DNA from: Paludibacteraceae bacterium
Lineage (GTDB): Bacteria; Bacteroidota; Bacteroidia; Bacteroidales; Paludibacteraceae
NCBI GenBank assembly: GCA_905235505.1
Contig: CAJOMJ010000001.1
Location: forward strand, 1 to 64,000
Reading direction: 5' to 3'
Length of the DNA stretch: 64,000 bases
Made by a program: the position numbers and the translations under genes. Of the stretch, positions 45,236 through 52,068 are shown piece by piece. Every line of letters begins with the position of its first letter. Position 1 is the first letter of the stretch. The notes under the pieces are model-generated. The model saw nothing but the letters and a program-made list of their open reading frames with translations, was not told the origin of the DNA and did no database searches.

Positions 45236-46858
45236 TCAGAAATTCACGTTCCAGTCTTTGGGATACTTAACCGTGTAACCAACCACTATCTCTTTGCTTT
45301 CCCCGGGCTCTATATTGAGTTCATAGGTAAGAATACCTCGCTCGGAGTTATTCTTTGTCCATTTGGTTGTCTTGTCGAGCAGTTCTACGGTTATCTCCTT
45401 TGCCGTAGATACTGGATAAGGTTCTTCGAGGGTGAGTGTTACTGCGCGTTTCTTATTATTCTTCACCGTTATTTTGTAACTCTGCTGTACGGATTTGTTA
45501 CTGCCGACTGTCTTTGTCTTACTCTGTTCCGCCACTTTCTCTCGCTTTACGCTTATCTGTTTGTCTTCTCCCAATGCAAGACTCAGTTTGTTTTCTACAG
45601 ACGAAGCATTGATAAAGGTACTGCCGTAGTAAGTGCCGGCGTATGTGATATTGGCACTGCCGTCAAGCAGCGAGAGGTTCTGATAGTCGGGCAGTGAGGC
45701 ACGCAGGAAGACAGCACTTGAGAGTTTGGGAGCCGAATAGTAGCTATACTCTGCATTATCTATCTTGTGTGTCAGCAATCCTACTGTCTGCTGTTTGCCA
45801 TTACCGAGAATAGTGTAAGGCAGGTCTATAGCATATTCCACGTTGAGGGTCTGTTCGGTGGCGGTGATATAATTCTGTACAGTAGCATCCGCTTCTTCTT
45901 CCATCACCATATTATCCATCACCATTGCCTCCATCATTGGGGCAGCGAGCATCTTTGCTGCGCCTGTAGTACGATATGCCGTTGTTGCATATACCTGTTG
46001 CTGTCGCAAGAACCATGTGGAGAACTCGGGCACGGTATTACTCTTCGACGGTGTGCCGGTTGAGAGAGTGAGCCGTATATTGTCCCAGTCAAGACCTGTT
46101 GTCTGCGCCACTTTCGCTTTCATCACTATAGACATAGGAGCATTGGTTTCGGTGACATTTATATCATAAAAAGGAGTCCAGTATGCGTAATCTGTAAAAT
46201 ACCTTACAACAGCCTGCGCGTTGACGTTCTTCTCAGCCATCAGTGAGAGATTGAGTACTCCCGAGCGTCTTGCGTTCTTCGTGCCGTCTTGCTGCAGTTG
46301 TTTTTTGAGTACTGCCACACGTTCTGTTGTCTTGGTCTTCTGCTTCTCAAGAGAGGCTTTCTCTGCGGCAAGTTTCTGCGCACGCTGGTAGTAGTAGTTG
46401 AGGTTTTTCTCTATTGTCTCACTTGTTACATTCACTCTGTCAACATTGACTGAATGTGTTACACCCGTTTGCAGCAGTTCTTGCATAGCCTTGTTGGTTT
46501 GCAGGTCCGACTCCAGTTTGGCTATCTGCGACTGATATATATCTATCGAGTCCTGCAACAGTTTGGTATTGACTGTCTGACGGTCGGCAGAGAGATAGTC
46601 CACACTATATTCAAATGAAGATATGACCACGCCGTCACTTAGGCTCACTTGGATACTGTTCTTGTCCACTTTAGGCGAGATACCTTCTATCCGCACCTCG
46701 TTCATACCCTTCTTCAACGGCAGCACTGCCTTGTGAGTCAGTTCTGCGCCATTGATGAATACCGTTGCTTCAACAGGGTTGGCAATTACCGGTTTGTCGG
46801 CTGCAACAGCAGTAATACCTATTGCCACCAACCATAATAAAGATAAATAGCGTTTCAT
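45236..46858 (-). CDS. Exported DUF4139 (mucoidy-inhibitor MuiA-like) protein
   Basis: A 540-residue protein. The ATG at 46858 gives a signal peptide (MKRYLSLLWLVAIGITAVAA); upstream in-frame codons run into the aroQ promoter region. The N-terminal domain (VEATVFINGAELTHKAVLPL) is DUF4140-like, residues 100-200 are a coiled coil, and the C-terminal DUF4139 domain has YWTPFYDINVTETNAP, TGLDWDNIRLTLSTG and a final YTVKYPKDWNVNF. The family is annotated MuiA-like in Bacteroidetes; biochemical function is unknown. Confidence 0.85.
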   Translation of the reverse strand: MKRYLSLLWLVAIGITAVAADKPVIANPVEATVFINGAELTHKAVLPLKKGMNEVRIEGISPKVDKNSIQVSLSDGVVISSFEYSVDYLSADRQTVNTKLLQDSIDIYQSQIAKLESDLQTNKAMQELLQTGVTHSVNVDRVNVTSETIEKNLNYYYQRAQKLAAEKASLEKQKTKTTERVAVLKKQLQQDGTKNARRSGVLNLSLMAEKNVNAQAVVRYFTDYAYWTPFYDINVTETNAPMSIVMKAKVAQTTGLDWDNIRLTLSTGTPSKSNTVPEFSTWFLRQQQVYATTAYRTTGAAKMLAAPMMEAMVMDNMVMEEEADATVQNYITATEQTLNVEYAIDLPYTILGNGKQQTVGLLTHKIDNAEYSYYSAPKLSSAVFLRASLPDYQNLSLLDGSANITYAGTYYGSTFINASSVENKLSLALGEDKQISVKREKVAEQSKTKTVGSNKSVQQSYKITVKNNKKRAVTLTLEEPYPVSTAKEITVELLDKTTKWTKNNSERGILTYELNIEPGESKEIVVGYTVKYPKDWNVNF

Positions 46859-46917
46859 AATTATATTACGATTTAATTGATTATTACTACTCAATATGCG
46901 GCAAACACCGTGCCAAG

Positions 46918-46949
46918 TTTGCAGATTTACAAAAAATAGTGTATCTTTG
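46918..46949 (+). promoter_or_regulatory. Promoter of aroQ-porT
   Basis: TTTG (46918-46921), exactly 20 bp, TATCTTTG (46942-46949). The aroQ ATG is at 46983, so the leader is about 27 nt. Confidence 0.75.
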
Positions 46950-46982
46950 CAGGCTGAATAGTTCATTATATATTGATTTGGT

Positions 46983-47414
46983 ATGCATATAGTGATTATC
47001 AACGGCCCCAACTTGAACCTGCTCGGCATACGTGAGCCGGAGCTCTATGGTGTTCAGACCATGGAGGAATACATGGAGCAACTGAGTGCCGAGTTTCCCG
47101 ATATTGATTTCGACTACTGCCAGAGCAATCACGAGGGCGACCTCATTGACTGGCTGCAGCAGAGCGGTTTCAGTGCAGACGGAATCATCCTCAATGCGGG
47201 CGGCTACTCGCATACCTCGGTGGCTATCAGAGACACAATTGCAGCCATCACCGCCCCCGTTGTAGAAGTGCATATCACTGACATCTACAGCCGAGAGAGT
47301 TTCCGCCATGTCTCCCTTCTGACAGATGTATGCTCATGCAGCATTGTCGGCAAAGGCATGGAAGGATACAAAGAGGCGGTTGAGTATATTTGTGAAAACT
47401 ATGTAAAGATGTGA
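46983..47414 (+). CDS. aroQ: 3-dehydroquinate dehydratase, type II
   Basis: A 143-residue type II enzyme: IINGPNLNLLGIREPELYG with the catalytic Tyr, YCQSNHEGDLIDWL, NAGGYSHTSVAIRD, VEVHITDIYSRESFR with the catalytic His, and GKGMEGYKEAVEYI. It dehydrates 3-dehydroquinate in the shikimate pathway. porT follows 28 bp later. Confidence 0.96.
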   Translation: MHIVIINGPNLNLLGIREPELYGVQTMEEYMEQLSAEFPDIDFDYCQSNHEGDLIDWLQQSGFSADGIILNAGGYSHTSVAIRDTIAAITAPVVEVHITDIYSRESFRHVSLLTDVCSCSIVGKGMEGYKEAVEYICENYVKM

Positions 47415-47442
47415 TGCTGTCACGTCACCAATAAAAAACGAC

Positions 47443-48132
47443 TTGAAGAAACTTGTAACCATATTAACTTGTTGCCTGCTGACCGTGGTGTCGGTAGCGC
47501 AGAACAGGCCGTATATCGACGACAAACTCATACATTTCGGTTTCTCGCTCGGTATGAACTTCATGGATTTTGCCACCCCGCCAAGTCTTGACACAATCAA
47601 CGGAGACATCTACCATGCCCGTGTCTCGAGTATGCTTCCGGGTTTTAGTGTCGGCTTCATTACCGATGTCAGACTGAGCCGCCACCTGAACCTGCGTTTC
47701 ACTCCGCAACTGCACTTTGGTGTCCGCACTGTCACTTTCCGTTCGGAAAACAACCCCGACTGGCGGCAGAGTGTAGATGTGCTTTCGCTACCTATGACCA
47801 TACCGCTCATGCTCAAATGGTCTGCGGAGCGCGAAGTCAACTACCGGCCTTACCTCATAGCAGGCGGTGGTGTAAGTTTCGACTTCGGGCGCGACAGAGA
47901 GCGGGAACTGCTGCAGAAGAATTTCGATGCTTTTATAGAGGTGGGAGCCGGTTGTGACTTCTATTTCTCATGGTTCAAACTATGCCCGCAACTCACCTAC
48001 TCTATCGGTTTTCTTGATGTGCTCACACCGGTCAGCGAGCGTCCTGAATTGCCAATACAAGACCAGTTCTACACCAATGCTCTGAAAAGGCTGATGAACC
48101 GTCAGATAACTCTCACCTTCAACTTCGAATGA
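47443..48132 (+). CDS. porT: PorT-family outer-membrane protein of the type IX secretion system
   Basis: A 229-residue protein starting from a TTG codon, giving the signal peptide MKKLVTILTCCLLTVVSVAQ; no ATG fits. The mature part is a small beta barrel (DDKLIHFGFSLGMNFMDF, RHLNLRFTPQLHFGVRT, GYDxxF-like AGCDFYFSWFKLCPQL, ending in NFE with an aromatic C-terminus). This matches PorT/SprT, required for type IX secretion of gingipain-like cargo. The cargo-like tails at 10.4, 30.4 and 60.7 kb support a working system. The stop overlaps the next gene by 4 bp. Confidence 0.8.
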   Translation: MKKLVTILTCCLLTVVSVAQNRPYIDDKLIHFGFSLGMNFMDFATPPSLDTINGDIYHARVSSMLPGFSVGFITDVRLSRHLNLRFTPQLHFGVRTVTFRSENNPDWRQSVDVLSLPMTIPLMLKWSAEREVNYRPYLIAGGGVSFDFGRDRERELLQKNFDAFIEVGAGCDFYFSWFKLCPQLTYSIGFLDVLTPVSERPELPIQDQFYTNALKRLMNRQITLTFNFE

Positions 48133-49589
48133 CGACACGGCACTGCTTCATATTGTATGTTCTTGTCATAGTCGCATGCCTGTTATGCGGTTGCGAAGAT
48201 CGTATTACTTCCGACCCTGAGTCACACCTCTCTTTCTCGGTTGACACTCTGCGTTTCGACACCGTATTCACAGAGAGGGGCTCTGCCACCAAGATTGTCA
48301 AAGCATACAACCGCAGCAAAGAGGCTGTAGTGATAGATAACATCAGTTTCTCCGACAACGACAACTTCAGGTTTAATATCAATGGTGAGAACGACAAAGA
48401 CAACCTGCACGATATTCTCCTGCGCGGCGGCGACAGTATATTCATCTTCGTCAAAGCAACCATTGACCCGCACGATACCGCCAAACCTGTACTCGTGGAG
48501 GACTCTGTCATCTTCTTTGTGAACAGCAACAGAGATGTACTTCATGTGGAGGCTGTCAGCCAGGATGTCATCATACTCAGAGGAGACACGATAGAAGACA
48601 TAGTGCAGTTAGGCAACGACAAACCCTACCTTGTTTTCGACACGGTGTGGTTTATGAACAATGTGCAAATAAACGCAGGGACACGCTTCTATATGCACGA
48701 CAACTCCGTTATAGTGTTCCGCCGTGGTCTGATAGTGAAGGGTGAGCGCGATAATCCTGTAGTCTTCCGCGGCGACCGCTTCGATGATATTCTGCGTGAC
48801 ATACCCTACGACTATGCTTCCGGCAAGTGGGGAGGCATATTCTTGATACCTGACCTCAACAGCGATAGTAAAAATCCGCCCTATAACATCAACTGCCTTG
48901 ATGTTCATAGTGCCACCTTCGGTTTGTTCTGTCAGTCGGACAAGACAAGCGACCTGCCCCAAATATATCTGAGCAACTCTCGCCTGCACAACTTCTCTTT
49001 ATACGGGCTTGTGCTGCAGAACATGAATGCGGAAGTCAGCAATTGCGAGATAAGCAACTGTGCCGACTACTGCGTCTATCTCTCCGGCGGTAGACACACA
49101 TTTGTGCACAACACTATTGCCAACTTCTTCAACTACAAGAAAGAGAACGTCTCTATTCATTCTGTAGGGCGCGAGGATGTGGCAGCCGTGTATATCAGTG
49201 ACCTCAGCAAGACACAGGTGCGCACCGAAGCCGTATTCAAGAACAACATCATTAGCGGTTGGAGGCGCAACAACATCACCCTTGCCACCGCCCTACCCAA
49301 CCGATACGACGGAGTCTTCCTCGGCAACCTGCTGCGCAATGACACACTCGACATAGCACGTTTCTCCGACAACTGCTATGAGCAGGACACTGACACCGTG
49401 TTCACACGTATATGGTTCAGCCGCGAAGAGCATACATACTACGACTTCCGTCTCGACTCTGTGTCTCCTGCACGCGACATTGCCGACTCTCTCACAGCAG
49501 TCAGTTACCCGCTTGACCGCGACGGCAACTCCCGACTGAAAGACGGCAAACCCGATGCCGGCTGCTACGAATGGCAACCCACAGAATAG
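48129..49589 (+). CDS. Right-handed beta-helix lipoprotein next to porT
   Basis: A 486-residue lipoprotein (signal MTTRHCFILYVLVIVACLLC, lipobox around LLCGC). Residues 30-150 form an Ig/DUF1573-like domain (LSFSVDTLRFDTVFTERGSA). From about 190 on there are right-handed beta-helix turns (NCLDVHSATFGLF, LSNSRLHNFSLYGLVLQN, VSNCEISNCADYCVYL, VFKNNIISGW). The end (DGKPDAGCYE) is typical of such proteins. No lyase site can be assigned. Its ATG overlaps the porT stop (ATGA), so the two are coupled, and a role in the same outer-membrane machinery is a reasonable guess. Confidence 0.8.
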   Translation: MTTRHCFILYVLVIVACLLCGCEDRITSDPESHLSFSVDTLRFDTVFTERGSATKIVKAYNRSKEAVVIDNISFSDNDNFRFNINGENDKDNLHDILLRGGDSIFIFVKATIDPHDTAKPVLVEDSVIFFVNSNRDVLHVEAVSQDVIILRGDTIEDIVQLGNDKPYLVFDTVWFMNNVQINAGTRFYMHDNSVIVFRRGLIVKGERDNPVVFRGDRFDDILRDIPYDYASGKWGGIFLIPDLNSDSKNPPYNINCLDVHSATFGLFCQSDKTSDLPQIYLSNSRLHNFSLYGLVLQNMNAEVSNCEISNCADYCVYLSGGRHTFVHNTIANFFNYKKENVSIHSVGREDVAAVYISDLSKTQVRTEAVFKNNIISGWRRNNITLATALPNRYDGVFLGNLLRNDTLDIARFSDNCYEQDTDTVFTRIWFSREEHTYYDFRLDSVSPARDIADSLTAVSYPLDRDGNSRLKDGKPDAGCYEWQPTE

Positions 49590-49700
49590 ACTCAAGGTTT
49601 CTTATAGAGACATCTGACGAATGTGCCAAATGCAGAGACATCTGACACTATATCTCTCATAAGTCAGAGAAGTTGAGAAGTTAGTATGCTACCATTGAGG

Positions 49701-50279
49701 TTAGTCGGATTCTACATCGTGTTTGACAGACGAGGCAAGGTCATGCGAGAGACTGTCGAGTGTCTCGAAAGGGAAGATGTAGAATAGAGCAGTGTCTCTC
49801 TCGAGCGGTTTGAGGGCTTCGGCAGAGAAACAGAGAGGCAGCGGTTGGCAGAGTGCACGGGTGAGACTATCAATATTATACGGCCGGATATTCTCGGGTG
49901 TAATATGTGTCTTCTTTGTTTGAGTATCGAGCCATGCGTAAGAGTCAATCTCTTGCTGCAGACGGTTGATTACCTTTGGATATATCTTATTAAAACGTTT
50001 AGGGTTGTCAGTGTACCAGACAAGTGAGGAGTCGAACTGCGCCTGTGTGATACCATGCTTGAGCAGGGTGGCTTCATAGAGTTTCTTCTGCTCTTCATCG
50101 TGATTGTAGGTATAACCCTTGACCATCACCACTCCGTCGGTCTTGTGCAAGTCATACAACACCTCGGTCATTTCTTTCTGAGAGAGGATATTATTCGGCC
50201 GCCACGTACACGAAGACAAGACGAGTGCCAAGAGGAGTAATATTTGAAGACAAGATGATTTGATGACTTGAGAGGACAA
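49701..50279 (-). CDS. DUF4296 lipoprotein
   Basis: A 192-residue protein with a lipoprotein signal (LLLLALVLSSCTW, Cys at the lipobox). The conserved DUF4296 part is LSQKEMTEVLYDLHKTDGVV, HGITQAQFDSSLVWYTDNPKRFNKIY. The family is confined to Bacteroidetes and of unknown function. It commonly precedes or follows lspA, as here: lspA starts 80 bp upstream on the same strand. Confidence 0.85.
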   Translation of the reverse strand: MSSQVIKSSCLQILLLLALVLSSCTWRPNNILSQKEMTEVLYDLHKTDGVVMVKGYTYNHDEEQKKLYEATLLKHGITQAQFDSSLVWYTDNPKRFNKIYPKVINRLQQEIDSYAWLDTQTKKTHITPENIRPYNIDSLTRALCQPLPLCFSAEALKPLERDTALFYIFPFETLDSLSHDLASSVKHDVESD

Positions 50280-50315
50280 AGTCCTATTTGAACGGAATCT
50301 GTGACTTCTGTTTAT

Positions 50316-50343
50316 AAGACGTGACGGTATCGCGTCATTACGA
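50316..50343. repeat. GAGACGTGAC palindromic dispersed repeat, copy 3
   Basis: AAGACGTGACGGTATCGCGTC followed by ATTACGA, between lspA and the DUF4296 gene; degenerate outer arms. Confidence 0.6.
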
Positions 50344-50359
50344 TATGAGCATGGTGCTT

Positions 50360-50974
50360 CTACTGAGCAGTGGTGGTTTTGTTTTCTTTAGAGAGTGAGC
50401 GATTGAGGTCTTTAGAGAAGAATATGAAGATGAGTATGACAGATACCGTGATACATGAGTCAGCGAAGTTGAATATCGGTCGGAAGAATACGGTTTCTCC
50501 TGCGGCATTGTGTATTAGGGGAAAATAGAACATATCCACCACTTTACCATAGAAGAAAGGTGCATAGCCTCCGCCATCGGGGAAGAGAGAGGCGACTGCG
50601 TATGGTGTTGACTCAGAGAAGAATAATCCATAGAACAGGCAGTCGATAATGTTACCCAAGGCACCGGCAGTGACAAGAGCCACCATCACGAGGTAAGATG
50701 TGCGGGTCTGCTGTTTGTTTATCAGTACATGTATGTACCAACAAAAGAGACCCACTGCCACTATGCGGAACAAGGTAAGAAACAGCTTATCAAACCACTC
50801 GATACCGAAAGCCATGCCATCGTTCTCCACGAAGCATATCTGAAACCATGGGAAGATAGCATGCGCTTCACCGAGAGTATAGTTGAGTTTGACATAGAAC
50901 TTAATGCATTGGTCGAGTATCAATACAAGCATTATTATTCCTACCACAAGCCAAGTTTGCGATTTCTTACTCAT
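50360..50974 (-). CDS. lspA: Lipoprotein signal peptidase (signal peptidase II)
   Basis: A 204-residue protein with four transmembrane helices. Catalytic aspartates are in GALGNIIDCLFYG and PIFNFADSCITV. An extra periplasmic segment of about 35 residues lies between them (SESTPYAVASLFPDGGGYA), typical for Bacteroidetes LspA. It cleaves lipoprotein signals such as those at 13.7, 33.7, 48.1 and 49.7 kb. Confidence 0.95.
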   Translation of the reverse strand: MSKKSQTWLVVGIIMLVLILDQCIKFYVKLNYTLGEAHAIFPWFQICFVENDGMAFGIEWFDKLFLTLFRIVAVGLFCWYIHVLINKQQTRTSYLVMVALVTAGALGNIIDCLFYGLFFSESTPYAVASLFPDGGGYAPFFYGKVVDMFYFPLIHNAAGETVFFRPIFNFADSCITVSVILIFIFFSKDLNRSLSKENKTTTAQ

Positions 50975-50997
50975 TGATATAGTGTTTTGGGGCGATA

Positions 50998-51023
50998 GGA
51001 CGTGACGGTGTCACGTCTATACG
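50998..51023. repeat. GAGACGTGAC palindromic dispersed repeat, copy 4
   Basis: AGGACGTGACGGTGTCACGTC then TATACG, between the DksA-like gene and lspA. Here the inner arms GACGTGAC/GTCACGTC pair perfectly. Confidence 0.65.
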
Positions 51024-51027
51024 TATA

Positions 51028-51405
51028 TTATTTTACCTTCTTCTCCTTTGCTTCTATACTGAGTGTAGCATGAGGCACGGCGCGGAGACGCTCTTTAGGA
51101 ATAAGTTTGCCTGTCTCGCGGCAGATACCGTAAGTTTTGTTCTCAATACGAATGAGTGCTGCCTGCAGATTCTGTATATACTTCATCTGACGCTGTGCCA
51201 GGCGCCCAGCCTCCTCTTTACCAAGTACCGAAGCACCTTCTTCAAGCACTTTGAAAGTGGGGGATGTGTCGTTCACATCATTACCTTCGCCTGCCACCAT
51301 CTGGCGCAAATGCTCATATTCGGCTTTTGCCTTCTCTAACTTCTCGTTAATCAACTGACGGAACTCCTCGAGTTCTTCGTCAGAATAGCGTGTTTTCTCT
51401 GCCAT
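51028..51405 (-). CDS. TraR/DksA-family protein with a reduced zinc finger
   Basis: A 125-residue protein with an N-terminal coiled coil (EELEEFRQLINEKLEKAKAE) and the C-terminal DksA-type segment YGICRETGKLIPKERLRAVPHAT. Only one Cys remains of the canonical four, as is common in Bacteroidetes homologues. DksA binds the RNA polymerase secondary channel with ppGpp; whether this form does so is untested. It lies upstream of lspA, probably on the same transcript, with promoter 51543-51574. Confidence 0.85.
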   Translation of the reverse strand: MAEKTRYSDEELEEFRQLINEKLEKAKAEYEHLRQMVAGEGNDVNDTSPTFKVLEEGASVLGKEEAGRLAQRQMKYIQNLQAALIRIENKTYGICRETGKLIPKERLRAVPHATLSIEAKEKKVK

Positions 51406-51453
51406 AATGATAATAATTCTATATGGTTAATGGTTTACTAATCTATTGTTGCG

Positions 51454-51479
51454 GAGACATGACAATGTCGCGTCTCTAC
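51454..51479. repeat. GAGACGTGAC palindromic dispersed repeat, copy 5
   Basis: GAGACATGACAATG then TCGCGTCTCTAC in the leader of the DksA-like gene. Confidence 0.7.
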
Positions 51480-51503
51480 TAAGGTTATCTTCTTTTTGGT
51501 GTG

Positions 51504-51529
51504 GAGACGTGAGGGTATCGCGTCCCTAC
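51504..51529. repeat. GAGACGTGAC palindromic dispersed repeat, copy 6
   Basis: GAGACGTGAGGGTA then TCGCGTCCCTAC, 24 bp after copy 5 in direct orientation. It lies just downstream of the DksA-like promoter, so both copies would be in its mRNA leader. Confidence 0.7.
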
Positions 51530-51542
51530 ATTTTTGAGAGTG

Positions 51543-51574
51543 CAAAGTTACATAAATGTTTTGGTATATGCAAC
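51543..51574 (-). promoter_or_regulatory. Promoter of the DksA-like/lspA/DUF4296 run
   Basis: Minus strand: GTTG (51571-51574), 20 bp, TAACTTTG (51543-51550). Repeat copies 5 and 6 lie in the 130-nt leader. Confidence 0.6.
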
Positions 51575-51719
51575 ATTATATTGGCACAATTATTGTTATT
51601 AATTAAAATGACTACAATGTCGGAAGAAAAAGTTGGTGATTTTGTTCGTTGCAGGTTAACAGTGAATATCAAAGTGTAAGCAAAACGGCAGAAAAGGTGA
51701 CAAAGTGTCAAATTGGGGA

Positions 51720-51760
51720 GATGGCTAACACTCGGCTTAGAGTAGGCTTAAAGTGGGCTA
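51720..51760. repeat. GGCTTAG-family intergenic repeat, copy 5
   Basis: GATGGCTAACACTCGGCTTA followed by GAGTAGGCTTAAAGTGGGC. About 30 bases are identical to the inverted block at 44386-44416. A direct repeat GGTGACAAAGTGTCAAAT flanks it at about 51697 and 51799. Confidence 0.7.
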
Positions 51761-51839
51761 TCCGTCAACTTACACTTTGCTAAGTAAATTGCCCGAAAAG
51801 GTGACAAAGTGTCAAATGGGGTTTTGAGGGTTGAAATTA

Positions 51840-51950
51840 ATATGAGGGGGAGACGAGGAGGAGATTGTGAGGAGACGAGGAGGAAATGAGGAGGAGACGA
51901 GGGAGAGATTGTGAGGAGATGAGGGGGAGATTATGAAGAGATTGTGAGGA
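51840..51950 (+). repeat. Polypurine (GAGGAGA/GAGATTGTGA) degenerate tandem repeat
   Basis: About 110 bases of almost only G and A on the plus strand, built from GAGGAGACGAGG, GAGATTGTGAGG and GAGGGGGAGATT units. It lies in the 660-bp gap between the DksA-like gene and the TonB-type receptor and runs directly into repeat copy 7 (51949-51974). No coding potential was seen. Confidence 0.75.
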
Positions 51951-51974
51951 GACGTGACGGTGTTGCGTCTCTAC
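51949..51974. repeat. GAGACGTGAC palindromic dispersed repeat, copy 7
   Basis: GAGACGTGACGGTGTTGCGTC then TCTAC, about 95 bp upstream of the TonB-type receptor start. Confidence 0.72.
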
Positions 51975-52068
51975 GGGTTGAGGATTTGAGGGGTGGATAC
52001 CTATTTTATTTAGGATATTATTGTATATTTAAGATATTAGTTATTAGATATTTATTTGATTACATTAT

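Noticed and set aside
51608..51679. 23-codon open frame (MTTMSEEKVGDFVRCRLTVN...) near the DksA-like promoter
   Set aside because: Too short to support, no promoter pattern in the right place, and it lies in a repeat-rich gap.
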